A stretch of 64,000 bases of DNA from Actinomadura xylanilytica. Its GTDB lineage: Bacteria > Actinomycetota > Actinomycetes > Streptosporangiales > Streptosporangiaceae. The notes under the pieces are model-generated. The model was not told the origin of the DNA. It saw only the letters and a program-made list of their open reading frames with translations, and did not search any database. The position numbers were made by a program, and so were the translations under genes. The stretch covers positions 186,001 through 250,000 of the forward strand of contig NZ_JASNWE010000005.1 of assembly GCF_030283145.1 (NCBI RefSeq). The letters run 5' to 3'. Position 1 is the stretch's first letter. Each line of letters opens with the position of its first letter. Of this stretch, positions 56,085 to 64,000 are shown piece by piece.

Positions 56085-56109
56085 CGAAAGAATGCCGGGA
56101 ATTCTTTCG
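56085..56109 (+). promoter_or_regulatory. Perfect 9-bp inverted repeat
   Basis: CGAAAGAAT-7-ATTCTTTCG is AT-rich and immediately follows the terminator. It could be an operator or an alternative RNA hairpin. Confidence 0.45.
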
Positions 56110-56401
56110 GTGCGGATCGTCCGTCGGGCACGATTCGATTTCGCGGTGAGCGTCTTTTAACACGCCGGTGACAAAGGTGACGCAAACGCGAAACGGCCCC
56201 TGCTGAGGATCGGCTCATGGACCTCGGAGGGGGGCGGGCGGACCAGGCGCGGGCGCTCCGCCTCGACCTTACAACGTCAAGGCCCGGGGCCGTGGCGTCG
56301 CCGACACTCGGCCCGGCCGCTTCACGTCCCGCGTCCTCGAGCCCGAACGCAGCAGATCCCGCCGGTCCCGGTGACCGGCCCCGCCTGGAGGTTGCCGCCC
56401 G

Positions 56402-56488
56402 ATGACCACGACCCACGACGCCGTCCTCACCCGGGACCCGGCCGGAGACCGCGTGGAGGTGGCGTTCGCCCATGACCACCGAGAGTGA
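56402..56488 (+). CDS. Possible 28-residue upstream ORF
   Basis: The frame MTTTHDAVLTRDPAGDRVEV continuing AFAHDHRE ends 17 bp inside the HemD-like gene. GGAGG (56387-56391) lies 10 bases before its ATG, a better ribosome site than any seen directly before ATG 56472. It may be a coupling leader or the remnant of a lost gene. No family was recognised. Confidence 0.4.
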   Translation: MTTTHDAVLTRDPAGDRVEVAFAHDHRE

Positions 56489-57662
56489 GCCGCTGGCCGG
56501 GTTCGCCGTCGGCGTGACCGCGGCCCGCCGGCACGAGGAGCTGACCTCGCTGCTGGAGCGGCACGGCGCGCGGGTGGTGCACGCCCCTGCGATCCGGCTC
56601 GTCCCGCTGCCCGACGACGGCGACCTGCTGACCGCGACCCGCGCGTGCATCGAACGGCCCCTCGACTACGCCGTGGTGACCACCGGCATCGGCTTCCGGG
56701 CCTGGCTGGAGACCGCGGACGGATGGGGCATGCGCGAGGCCCTCCTCGGCCGGCTCGCCGAGACCAGCATCGTGGCGCGCGGCCCCAAAGCGCGCGAGGC
56801 GATCCGCTCGGCCGGGCTCCGGGAGCGGTGGTCGCCGGCGTCGGAGGGCTGCGCCGAGGTGATCGACCACCTGCTGGACAGGGACCTGGACGGCGCCCGC
56901 GTCGCCGTCCAGCTCTACGGCGAGCGGCATCCGGAGTTCATCGAGGCGCTGCGCGACGCCGGCGCCGAGGTGATCGACATCCCGGTCTACCGCTGGTCGC
57001 GGACCGAGGACTCCACGCCGCTGCGCCGGCTCGTCGGCCAGGCCGTCACCGGGACCGTGGACGCGGTCGCCTTCACCAGCGCGCCCGCCGTCGCCGCGAC
57101 GCTCGCGGTCGCGGCCGAGGACGGACTGGAGGAGCCGCTGCTGGAGGCGCTGCGCACCCACGTGGTGGCCGCCTGTGTCGGGCCGGTGACGGCCCAGGCC
57201 CTCACCGACCGGGGCGTGCCGACCGTCCAGCCCGAGCGGGCCAGGATCGGCGCGCTGGTCCGCGCACTGGTGTCCGACCTGCCGCTGCGGCGGGCCCGCC
57301 GGGTCCACGTCCGCGGCCTCCTGCTGGAGCTGCGCGGCCACGCGGTGGTGCTGGACGGGCAGCTGCGGCCGATCGCGCCGGCGCCGATGGCGATCCTACG
57401 GGCGCTGGCGCGGCACCCCGGGCACGTGGTGTCGCGCGCGGAGCTGTGCGGGGTGCTGCCCGGCCGGCTGGTCGTGGGCGGCTCGCCATGGTCGCGGGAC
57501 GCGCGCCCGCAGGCCGACGAGCACGCGGTGGAGATGGCGGTGGCCCGGCTGCGGCGTGGCCTCGGCCGCAACGGGATCGTCGAGACGGTCGTCAAGCGCG
57601 GCTACCGGCTCGCCGGCGACCCCCGGCCGGCCGGACAGCTCCGCGCGGGCCTCGGCGGCTGA
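56472..57662 (+). CDS. Uroporphyrinogen-III synthase-like protein with winged-helix DNA-binding domain
   Basis: This 396-residue protein has an N-terminal HemD domain (about 8-260; GFAVGVTAARRHEELTSLLE, VVTTGIGFRAWLETADGWGM, VDAVAFTSAPAVAATLAVAA). A C-terminal OmpR-type winged helix (about 295-385) follows, with PMAILRALARHPGHVVSRAE and DEHAVEMAVARLRRGLGRNG ending in VKRGYRLAGD. This fusion is known in actinomycetes, often near nitrite or nitrate reduction genes. It may make uroporphyrinogen III for sirohaem, regulate transcription, or both. It is translated behind a possible 28-residue ORF. Confidence 0.88.
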   Translation: MTTESEPLAGFAVGVTAARRHEELTSLLERHGARVVHAPAIRLVPLPDDGDLLTATRACIERPLDYAVVTTGIGFRAWLETADGWGMREALLGRLAETSIVARGPKAREAIRSAGLRERWSPASEGCAEVIDHLLDRDLDGARVAVQLYGERHPEFIEALRDAGAEVIDIPVYRWSRTEDSTPLRRLVGQAVTGTVDAVAFTSAPAVAATLAVAAEDGLEEPLLEALRTHVVAACVGPVTAQALTDRGVPTVQPERARIGALVRALVSDLPLRRARRVHVRGLLLELRGHAVVLDGQLRPIAPAPMAILRALARHPGHVVSRAELCGVLPGRLVVGGSPWSRDARPQADEHAVEMAVARLRRGLGRNGIVETVVKRGYRLAGDPRPAGQLRAGLGG

Positions 57663-57804
57663 ACCCGGCGCCGGCCGCGGCGCCGGTCGCCGAGGGCTCT
57701 TGCCCCTACCGTGTCCGTCCATATCCGGGTGTTTTGCCAGGTCCGACCTAGCCTTCAAAAGGGGCCGCCGAACGCGCGGCCCGGTGAGGAAAGGGGAGTC
57801 GGAC

Positions 57805-58584
57805 ATGCCGGAAAGAACCTCGTACGAGCCCGGCACGCCGTGCTGGACCGATCTCGGCACGTCCGATCTGGAGGCGGCCATCGCCTTCTACGGTGCGCTC
57901 CTCGGCTGGCACACCCGGACCGAGCCCGATCCGGCCGCCGGGGGCTACACGATGGTCTCCCTCGCCGGCGATCCGGGCCGCCCGATCGCCGGGATGATGC
58001 CCCTCCAGGCCGAGGGGCAGCCGGTCCTGTGGACCACCTACATCAGCGTCGCCGACGCCGACGCCACGGCCAAGGCGGCGGAGGGCGCGGGCGGGCGGGT
58101 GTTCATGGGCCCGATGGACGTCATGGACCTCGGCCGGATGGCGCTGCTGGCCGACCCGTCGGGCGCGGCGATCGGCCTGTGGGAGCCGAAGGAGTTCTCC
58201 GGCGCGGCCGTGGTGAACGAGCCCGGCACCTACGTATGGAGCGAGCTGGCCTGCCGCGACGTGGAGGCCGCCAAGGAGTTCTACGGCACCGTGCTCGGCT
58301 GGCGGGGCGACACCCAGTCCTCCGGCCCGATCCCCTACACCGAGTGGGAGAACGGCGGCACGACCGTGGGCGGCATGATCGAGATGGGCGGCTCCTGGCC
58401 CGCCGACGTCGCGCCGTACTGGACGGTCTACTTCGCCGTGGCCGACTGCGACGCCACCAGGGCGCGGGCCGTCGAGCTGGGCGGCGCGGCGCCGGGCCCG
58501 GCCCTCGACATCCCCGTGGGCCGGATCGCCGCCCTGACCGACCCGCAGGGCGGCCGTTTCTCCATCATCCAGATGAACTCCTGA
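57805..58584 (+). CDS. Two-domain VOC (glyoxalase/bleomycin-resistance fold) protein
   Basis: This 259-residue protein contains two tandem VOC modules, residues 8-128 (CWTDLGTSDLEAAIAFYGAL) and 138-258 (YVWSELACRDVEAAKEFYGT). Each has the beta-alpha-beta-beta-beta pattern. It resembles Streptomyces proteins annotated as hydroxylase or 27-kDa antigen CFP30B-like. Whether it binds metal is not clear from sequence. AAGGGGAG lies 6-7 bases before ATG 57805. It is followed 52 bp later by the ABC ATPase gene. Confidence 0.88.
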   Translation: MPERTSYEPGTPCWTDLGTSDLEAAIAFYGALLGWHTRTEPDPAAGGYTMVSLAGDPGRPIAGMMPLQAEGQPVLWTTYISVADADATAKAAEGAGGRVFMGPMDVMDLGRMALLADPSGAAIGLWEPKEFSGAAVVNEPGTYVWSELACRDVEAAKEFYGTVLGWRGDTQSSGPIPYTEWENGGTTVGGMIEMGGSWPADVAPYWTVYFAVADCDATRARAVELGGAAPGPALDIPVGRIAALTDPQGGRFSIIQMNS

Positions 58585-58636
58585 CCGTCCGGCGTCTCCG
58601 GCTCCGTCGGCCGATCCGCGACGCCGAGGAGGCCGC

Positions 58637-59620
58637 ATGACGGACGGGGAACCCGCCATCGAGGTCGCCGGACTGATCAAGCGGTTCGGCGACGCGGAGG
58701 CGGTGCGCGGGATCGACTTCGCCGTTTGGCCGGGGGAGGTCTTCGGCTTCCTCGGCCCGAACGGCGCCGGCAAGTCGACCACGATCAACATGCTCTGCAC
58801 GCTGCTGCGGCCGACCTCGGGCTCGGCTCGGGTGGCCGGGTTCGACGTGGTGCGGCAGCGCGACGACGTGCGCCGCCGCATCGGCCTGGTCTTCCAGGAC
58901 CCGACGCTGGACGGCTACCTGTCGGGCGAGCAGAACCTGCGCTTCCACGCAGAGCTGTACGGGGTGCCGCGCTCGCTCACCGCCGACCGCATCGGGCAGG
59001 TGCTGGAGATGGTCGGACTGTGGGAGCGCCGCCGCGATCTCGTGCAGACCTACTCGGGCGGCATGAAGCGCCGCCTGGAGATCGCCCGCGGCCTGCTGCA
59101 CTCGCCCCGCGTGCTGTTCCTGGACGAGCCGACCGTCGGCCTCGACCCGCAGACCCGCTCGTCCATCTGGGAGTACATCCGTCACCTCAAGGAGACGGAG
59201 GAGATCACGATCTTCATGACGACCCACTACATGGACGAGGCGGAGTACTGCGACCGCATCGCGATCATGGACTCCGGCGTCATCGTCGCGCTGGACACCC
59301 CCGAGGCGCTCAAGGCCGGCGTCGGCAAGGACCGGGTGCAGATCCGCACCGCCGACGACCCGGCCGCGATCACCGCGCTGAAGGCGCGGTTCGGCCTGGA
59401 AGCCGTCGTCGCCGAGGGCGCGGTGACCTTCCCGGTCGCCTCGGGCGAGGTGTTCGTCCCGAGGCTGTTCGCCGAGCTCGGCGTCCCGATCCGCTCGGTG
59501 AGCGTGGCGCGGCCGTCGCTGGACGACGTCTACATGTCGTTCACCGGCACGACGATCCGCGACGCCGAGGGTTCCGCCAGCGACCAGATGCGCCTGGCGA
59601 TGCACGCGAAGGGACGATAG
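58637..59620 (+). CDS. DrrA-type ABC transporter ATP-binding protein
   Basis: This 327-residue ATPase has Walker A GPNGAGKST near residue 40, signature YSGGMKRR near residue 142 and Walker B VLFLDEPTVGLD near residue 162. The C-terminal DrrA-type extension is present (SVARPSLDDVYMSFTGTTIRD). Such genes are nearly always followed by an ABC-2 permease gene. Here the permease is missing and recombinase debris begins about 100 bp downstream. The transporter is probably incomplete unless a permease is encoded elsewhere. Confidence 0.9.
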   Translation: MTDGEPAIEVAGLIKRFGDAEAVRGIDFAVWPGEVFGFLGPNGAGKSTTINMLCTLLRPTSGSARVAGFDVVRQRDDVRRRIGLVFQDPTLDGYLSGEQNLRFHAELYGVPRSLTADRIGQVLEMVGLWERRRDLVQTYSGGMKRRLEIARGLLHSPRVLFLDEPTVGLDPQTRSSIWEYIRHLKETEEITIFMTTHYMDEAEYCDRIAIMDSGVIVALDTPEALKAGVGKDRVQIRTADDPAAITALKARFGLEAVVAEGAVTFPVASGEVFVPRLFAELGVPIRSVSVARPSLDDVYMSFTGTTIRDAEGSASDQMRLAMHAKGR

Positions 59621-59712
59621 CCCAGCTCAGCACTCATATCTGACCCTTCTTCGGGCCGGGCCAGCCGATCCGAAGCAGCGGCGGCCAAACCCCGATCGCC
59701 GCTGGGAGACGG

Positions 59713-59734
59713 ACGATTGGGAGACGATTGGGAG
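59713..59734. repeat. 11-bp direct repeat at the edge of the recombinase remnant
   Basis: ACGATTGGGAG occurs twice head to tail (59713-59723 and 59724-59734), just past the end of the broken recombinase gene. It could be part of an old recombination site. Confidence 0.35.
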
Positions 59735-59738
59735 ATGA

Positions 59739-60714
59739 TCATGACGGGGGCACTCCTGCGATCTTCCGGCGCCGGCCCTCGAGAAGCCGGTTCAACAGCG
59801 GCACAGGCGAGGTCGGACTCATCGCCAGTCGGGCATCGAGCGCACTCTCCCACCGCCGCTGCAGCGCTGCCACCAGTTTGTCCCGCATCCGCTGGTAGGT
59901 CGTACCTGGGGAACCCGTGCTCGCGTGGCGGCCATATCGCCGAACCCACGGCCGGAGGCGGCGCCGGCCTCAGAGGTACGCCGGGCCAGCCGCCGCCGAG
60001 GTCGACCAGCACCGGCCTGGCAGTCCGAGGTTTGATGCGGCCTGCGGCGACCGTCGGGTGCGGGCCGTCGCAGGCCGGCGTCCAGCACGTGTCTCCGTGG
60101 GTCCGCCAGGCGGGATGGCCGCCCTGTTTCGAGCGCGCCGAAGAACCGCGGGTCGTCGTTGCGGAACGAAGCATCCTTGGGGAACTTGCAGCGGTACCCG
60201 GATCCGGCATTGTGGAGCTGGGTGTCGATCTTCAACTTGGTGCCCGTGAAGGCTGCCGCTGGAGCCCCATGAGTTCGCCCCAGCGCAGCCCGCACCATGC
60301 GCACAGCACCCACATCGCCAGGTCGATGTCGCGGCCGGTCAGCAGAGCGATCCGCTCGGCCGTCAGAAGGAGCTGCAGGGGAGTCGATCCGGCGAATCGT
60401 CCGCGCAGGCTCATCTCTCAGAGCCGGATCTCCCCGGGATCGGTGATGCTGTCGGGGGTGCGTTCTCCGAACCAGGGATTGATCCGCTGCTCGATGTGAT
60501 GCCGGTAGTTCTTGACGCTGCTGTCCTCCAGTTGCTGGCTGGGCAGCCATGTGGTCAACAGCCATTCCCCCAAGGTGACGGCGTGTAGGGCCGGGTCGCG
60601 CTCACCTCGAAGCCGTCTGTCGGCCGCGCGTTGCCCCTCCAAAGCTCGCATCCACTCCTCGATGCTGCAGCCGTCGAGTACAGCGCCCTTCCACTCGGCG
60701 ACTAGGAGCTGTTT
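59739..60714 (-). pseudogene. Tyrosine recombinase (integrase), several frame breaks
   Basis: Pieces of one site-specific integrase lie in order on the minus strand in different frames. The N-terminal SAM-like domain is 60714-60418 (TLGEWLLTTWLPSQQLEDSS, KNYRHHIEQRINPWFGE) and ends in an in-frame TGA. The core begins in 60414-60232 (LLTGRDIDLAMWVLCAWCGL followed by RWGELMGLQR). Later pieces read LHNAGSGYRCKFPKDASFR and DTCWTPACDG, ending RRRKIAGVPPS at 59739. The stop and frameshifts show it is inactive. No tRNA attachment site was recognised nearby. Confidence 0.75.
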
Positions 60715-60737
60715 CCTGGATCAGGTTCGGAGCCTAG

Positions 60738-60827
60738 GTGTCCTTGGCCGACCTGGCTACGGAGTACAGCGTCGGACGCTCCACCATCCACCGCATCATT
60801 CACGGTCCGGGGGACGGTCAAAGCTGA
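60738..60827 (+). pseudogene. Helix-turn-helix fragment
   Basis: The 29-residue frame SLADLATEYSVGRSTIHRII is a typical helix-turn-helix of the Hin/resolvase or IS type, with nothing coding around it. It is probably a fragment of a lost DNA-binding or transposition gene. Confidence 0.4.
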
Positions 60828-60856
60828 TCAACGCGTGGTCCGCGCCTCCCCTGGAA

Positions 60857-61306
60857 TCAGAGCTGCATGAGCTTGTTGATGAGGGCGGTGAGCTGGGCGC
60901 GTTCGCTGGTGGTGAGGGGGGCGAATGTTTCGTCCAGGTAGGAGGAGACAGTGCTCTCGGCCCCGGCGAGGCGTTCGCGGCCCTCGTCGGTGAGGGTGAC
61001 GGCGTAAGAGCGGCGGTCTTCGGGGTTGCGTTCGCGGCGGACGAATCCGGACTGCTCCAGGTCATCGCACACGTTCACCATGACGCTGCGGTCGATGCGC
61101 AGTTCCTCGCTCAGCACCTGCTGGGAGCAGGGGCCGACGGTGTCGAGCATCTTGAGCACCAGGTGCTGGCCGACACCGAGGCCGTGCCGGGTGGCGTGGG
61201 CGTCGGCGGCGCGGGCCAGGTACGCCGAGGCGCGGCACATCGCGATGTCGGGACGTTCGGCCGCGAGCGCCGGAAAGTACGCCGGACGGGCGGTCTTGGA
61301 CGGCAT
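60857..61306 (-). CDS. MarR-family transcriptional regulator
   Basis: This 149-residue winged-helix protein has GLGVGQHLVLKMLDTVGPCS, QQVLSEELRIDRSVMVNVCD and RRERNPEDRRSYAVTLTDEG, the last being the beta-wing signature. It is divergent from the MFS/nitroreductase genes and likely represses them. The intergenic DNA has CGATCA-8-TGATCG (61383-61402) over a promoter with TTGACA at 61365-61370. A cysteine near residue 60 (GPCS) might sense oxidants, which is inference. Confidence 0.9.
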   Translation of the reverse strand: MPSKTARPAYFPALAAERPDIAMCRASAYLARAADAHATRHGLGVGQHLVLKMLDTVGPCSQQVLSEELRIDRSVMVNVCDDLEQSGFVRRERNPEDRRSYAVTLTDEGRERLAGAESTVSSYLDETFAPLTTSERAQLTALINKLMQL

Positions 61307-61364
61307 GGGTCTCCTGCTCTGTCGACCTGCCCGAGACTACCAGAACCATCTTTTGGGCGATTGT

Positions 61365-61420
61365 TTGACAGCAGATCATTGGCGATCATACGGTCGTGAT
61401 CGTCTGTCCATAGATTATCT
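61365..61420 (+). promoter_or_regulatory. Promoter and MarR operator candidates
   Basis: TTGACA (61365-61370) is a consensus -35. The inverted repeat CGATCA-8-TGATCG (61383-61402) overlaps the expected -10 and start point. AGATTATCT (61412-61420) is a second small palindrome. The layout fits repression of the MFS gene by the divergent MarR protein. Confidence 0.55.
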
Positions 61421-61438
61421 GCTCAAAGATGGAGTGTT

Positions 61439-62824
61439 GTGGTGATGCGTTCCGACCGCCGGGCGACGGCGGCCCTGATTCTGTTGTGCACGGCGGTGTT
61501 TCTGGACTCGATGGACCTGTCGCTGATGGGCGTGGCGCTGCCGGCCATCGGCGCAGATCTGGCACTGCCCGACAGCACGCTGCAATGGCTGATGTCCGGC
61601 TACGCGGTCGCCTACGGCGGGTTCCTGCTGCTCGGTGGGAGACTGGCCGACCTGTTCGGACGGCGCCGGATGTTCCTGGCGTCGCTGGCGGTTTTCGCGG
61701 CCGCGAGCCTGGCAGGCGGCCTGCTCTCGGACGGCTGGCTCCTGGTCGCCACCCGCGTGGTGAAGGGCATCGCGGCCGCGCTGACCGCCCCGGCGGCGCT
61801 GTCGCTGATCACCACGAGGTTCCCCGAGGGGCCGCGCCGCAACCGGGCGCTCGGCGGGTACGCGCTGGCCGGGGCCACCGGCTACAGCGCCGGGCTGATC
61901 GCCTCCGGGCTGCTCACCGACGTGAACTGGCGGCTGGTGTTCTTCCTGCCGGTGCCCGTCGCGCTGCTCGTGCTGGCCGTCGCCCCCAGGGTGATCCCGG
62001 CCGGACACACCGACGGCCCGCGCACCGGATTCGACGCGGCAGGCGCCGGCACTGTCACCGGCGGCGTCCTGCTGCTGGTCTACGCGCTCACCGAAACGAA
62101 CTGGCTCGCCGGCGTGGCGGCGCTCCTGCTGCTCGGCGGGTTCGTGGCGATCGAGCGGCGCCGGCGGGATCCGCTCGTCCCGCTGGGCGTGTTCCGTTCA
62201 AGACGGCTCACCTCAGCGAATCTGGCCGCGCTGGCCTGGGCGTGCGCGACGATCGGCTGGCAGTTCGTGGCCGTCCTCTACCTGCAGGGTGTGCTGGGGT
62301 ACTCGGCGCTGGCCACCGGGCTGGGGATCGTCCCGATGGGGTTGGCCATCGTCGTGACCGCCAACCTCGCCGGACGGCTGATCGGGCGCTGGGGTCTGCG
62401 GCGCACCGCCGCACTCGGGCTGCTCGTCCAAGGCGCCGGGATCCTGCTGTTCCTGCGGGCGGGCGCGTCCGGTGACTATGCGACCGTGCTGCTACCCGCG
62501 CTCATCGTGCACGGGGTGGGCAACGGCCTGTCGTTCCCCAGCCTCAACATCGCCGCCGTCGGGAGCCTGCCCGACGACCGTCAGGGCCTGGCCTCCGGCC
62601 TGGTCACCTCCGCCGTCCAGGTCGGGGCCGGCATCGGCGTAGCGGTGCTGGCGGCCGTGATGGCCATCCCGGCGTCCCCGCTGGACGGCTACCACGCGGC
62701 GTTCCTGACCGCCGGGACCTTCTCGCTGCTCGGCGCGTTCACCGCCTATCTCGGCCTGCGCGTTCGGGCCGAACCTGCGGCACCCGAGCCGACGCGCACC
62801 GCACCGACCTCCACCCGAGCCTGA
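61439..62824 (+). CDS. MFS drug-efflux transporter (DHA2-like)
   Basis: This 461-residue membrane protein has about 14 spans. MFS motif A is GGRLADLFGRRRMFL near residue 61, and motif C-like GYALAGATGYSAGLIASG near residue 140. It would export drugs or other hydrophobic compounds by proton antiport. GTG 61439, GTG 61442 or ATG 61445 could be the start; GGAG lies at 61431-61434. It is followed 8 bp later by a nitroreductase gene, forming a detoxification operon under MarR control. Confidence 0.9.
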   Translation: MVMRSDRRATAALILLCTAVFLDSMDLSLMGVALPAIGADLALPDSTLQWLMSGYAVAYGGFLLLGGRLADLFGRRRMFLASLAVFAAASLAGGLLSDGWLLVATRVVKGIAAALTAPAALSLITTRFPEGPRRNRALGGYALAGATGYSAGLIASGLLTDVNWRLVFFLPVPVALLVLAVAPRVIPAGHTDGPRTGFDAAGAGTVTGGVLLLVYALTETNWLAGVAALLLLGGFVAIERRRRDPLVPLGVFRSRRLTSANLAALAWACATIGWQFVAVLYLQGVLGYSALATGLGIVPMGLAIVVTANLAGRLIGRWGLRRTAALGLLVQGAGILLFLRAGASGDYATVLLPALIVHGVGNGLSFPSLNIAAVGSLPDDRQGLASGLVTSAVQVGAGIGVAVLAAVMAIPASPLDGYHAAFLTAGTFSLLGAFTAYLGLRVRAEPAAPEPTRTAPTSTRA

Positions 62825-62832
62825 GGACCACG

Positions 62833-63480
62833 ATGACCCTCGACCTGACCCCCGACGAACTGCTGTCCACCACCCGAGCCGTCCGCAAGCGGCTCGACCT
62901 CGACCGGCCCGTCCCGCGCAAGCTCATCGAAGAATGCATCGACCTGGCCACCCAGGCGCCCACCGGACGCAACCGGCAACGCTGGCACTTCATTGTGGTC
63001 ACCGAGCCAGGCCCGCGCCGCAAGGTGGGCGACGTCTTCCGCCGCGCGCTGGCCGCCGCCGAGGGCCAACCGCTGAACGAGCACGACATCCGCCGCATGA
63101 ACCATGCTCCGCGCTCCACCCAGGGCGTGTTCGACGGACTGCGGCACCTGACCGACAACATCCACCGTGTCCCGGCGTTTGTCATCCCCGCCATCGAAGG
63201 GCGCACCGACCGCGCCTCGGCGGCCGTCCAATCCGGAACATGGGGGTCGATCCTGCCCGCGACCTGGAACTTCATGCTCGCCGCCCGCGCCCGCGGCCTA
63301 GGCACCACCTGGACCACCGCCCAAGGACCGCTCGAACGCGAACTCGCCGCCACACTGGGCGTCCCTTACGACAAAGTCATGCTCGCCGCGTTCATCCCGC
63401 TCGCCTACACCATCGGTACCGACTTCAAACCCGCGCCCCGCATCCCACGCGACCAGGTCCTGCACTGGGACCGGTGGTAG
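62833..63480 (+). CDS. Nitroreductase family protein
   Basis: This 215-residue flavoprotein has TTRAVRKRLDLDRPVPRKLI, QAPTGRNRQRWHFIVV (FMN phosphate site) and ARARGLGTTWTTAQGPLERE. It matches NAD(P)H-dependent nitroreductases, which reduce nitro compounds, quinones or flavins. Length is normal. It lies 8 bp behind the MFS gene, so import/efflux and chemical reduction of one compound class may be co-controlled. Key FMN-contact residues (arginines and serine/threonine near the start) are present. Confidence 0.9.
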   Translation: MTLDLTPDELLSTTRAVRKRLDLDRPVPRKLIEECIDLATQAPTGRNRQRWHFIVVTEPGPRRKVGDVFRRALAAAEGQPLNEHDIRRMNHAPRSTQGVFDGLRHLTDNIHRVPAFVIPAIEGRTDRASAAVQSGTWGSILPATWNFMLAARARGLGTTWTTAQGPLERELAATLGVPYDKVMLAAFIPLAYTIGTDFKPAPRIPRDQVLHWDRW

Positions 63481-63514
63481 ATGCCCGGCCGCCAGGCCAG
63501 GCACCTGGCCTGGC

Positions 63515-63803
63515 GTGCCCGCCGAAGGCGCGCCCGTCGTCGCGCAGGCCCGGGGCCGCGCCCTCGCGGCCGTCGCCGGCGCGCTGGCCCTCGACCCGAC
63601 GCTGGCCGAGCCGGACCGGTGCCGCGACCTCGACCTCCTCGGCGAGCTGCTGCGCCAGCTCCGGCCGCTGGCCCGCGCGGCCGATACGAACTGGAGCGCC
63701 GCCGGCTCACCAGGATGCCCGGGACCGAGCGGCGGCTCGCGGTCATCGGCCGCACCAACCCGGCCGCACCCGGAAAGCTGGAGGCCCTGTCGCAGCGTAG
63801 GTG
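63515..63803 (+). pseudogene. Unrecognised gene remnant
   Basis: The segment codes for APVVAQARGRALAAVAGALA and LDLLGELLRQLRPLARAAD in one frame and RMPGTERRLAVIGRTNPAAP in another. Both have normal protein composition. The frame change near 63690 suggests a broken gene. No family was recognised. Confidence 0.35.
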
Positions 63804-63814
63804 AGGAATGTGCA

Positions 63815-64000
63815 GGGTCTTGAGGATCCGGCCGTAGTGTGCGATCGCCTCGCCGAGCTGGGTGGGGTTGCCGTCTGCGTTGGCCGCGGTGGGTGGCTTT
63901 GATGGCGTAGGCGGGTCGGCCGTCTGACCGTTCGCTTGATGGTGGCTGGTGCTGCTGCCAGGGTGGTGCGGGCGTGACAGCAGCGCGGTCGCGCCCATGC
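63815..64000 (-). pseudogene. Fragment resembling a Tn3-family transposase, runs off the right edge
   Basis: On the minus strand QLGEAIAHYGRILKTLHIPH resembles the conserved stretch near the C-terminus of Tn3-family transposases, where a GRxxKTLH-like motif occurs. Upstream residues shift frame (TLAAAPATIKRTVRRP in another frame). The fragment ends abruptly at about 63815, next to the other remnant. It suggests a decayed transposon continuing to the right. Confidence 0.5.

Larger units (their letters stand above)
55621..56401. other. 781-bp regulatory region without a supported gene
   Basis: Notable parts are CTTGAC-8-GTCAAG (55769-55788), TATATC (55898-55903) as a possible -10, a terminator-like hairpin with T-rich tail (56035-56084) and a second perfect hairpin (56085-56109). 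The terminator has no gene ahead of it on its strand, so it may end a small RNA or act as an attenuator for the HemD-like gene. Confidence 0.5.

Noticed and set aside
56168..56194. GlnR box before the HemD-like gene
   Set aside because: GTGAC and GAAAC half sites are present, but spacing and order do not fit GTnAC-n6-GAAAC.

Overview
The window reads as chromosomal DNA of a high-GC actinomycete. Evidence includes GC-rich third codon positions, GTG/TTG starts, many probably leaderless promoters, a DUF397/DUF5753 regulator pair, a DUF5999 protein, eukaryotic-type Ser/Thr kinases, an F420-type PPOX oxidoreductase and a mycothiol-type maleylpyruvate-isomerase-fold protein. The combination suggests Streptosporangiales, perhaps Actinomadura or a relative, but this is inference. 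No rRNA, tRNA or CRISPR array was recognised.

Layout, left to right. 0-6.2 kb: an AraC-type regulator running off the left edge, an NmrA-like reductase, a DUF1772 membrane protein, and a run of acyl-CoA ligase, class C beta-lactamase-fold hydrolase and DUF2804 protein. 6.3-8.7 kb: an ABC exporter facing its probable TetR repressor across two tandem 23-bp operators. 9.8-14.1 kb: two adjacent Ser/Thr kinases with PQQ-type propeller sensor domains. 15.1-16.3 kb: a CmtR-like metal sensor coupled to a CDF metal exporter. 16.4-19.6 kb: an unusual pair, a PTS enzyme-I-like PEP-utiliser and a large FAD/NAD(P)-binding protein. 20-23.3 kb: a decayed patch with an M20 amidohydrolase pseudogene, a truncated DUF4180 gene, an SUMF1-like protein and a DUF397/XRE pair. 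23.4-25.6 kb: an anti-sigma-type ATPase, an orphan histidine kinase and a Nudix hydrolase.

25.7-44.3 kb is the conserved actinobacterial division/glycine-cleavage neighbourhood (compare Rv1822-Rv1832): CDP-alcohol phosphatidyltransferase, a DUF881/DUF1290/DUF881 trio, an FHA protein (GarA/OdhI type), a MerR regulator (FtsR type), a DUF151 protein, a second MerR regulator, and gcvP under a tandem glycine riboswitch. Inserted in it are a mannose-1-phosphate guanylyltransferase-like protein, a class V aminotransferase, an ABCG-type transporter and a large flippase-like membrane protein. The gcvH gene normally found before the FHA gene is absent.

44.5-59.6 kb: a TPR protein, a PPOX oxidoreductase, an alpha/beta hydrolase, DUF5999, a lutABC lactate-oxidation operon, a TetR regulator, a secreted serine hydrolase resembling polyglycine hydrolases, a small zinc protein, a Nudix hydrolase, a HemD-like protein with a DNA-binding tail, a two-domain VOC protein and a DrrA-type ABC ATPase without its permease. 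59.7-64 kb is accessory: a broken tyrosine recombinase, small remnants, a MarR/MFS/nitroreductase detoxification module, and a fragment resembling a Tn3-family transposase at the right edge.

Two near-identical 171-bp elements (29078-29248 and 45645-45815) lie in opposite orientation, each between convergent genes. Both have imperfect terminal inverted repeats, CTAG-type flanks and an internal hairpin. Their CTAG flank supplies the stop codon of three of the four adjoining genes. This looks like an IS5-type MITE family that also serves as gene ends, and it is the most distinctive non-coding structure seen.
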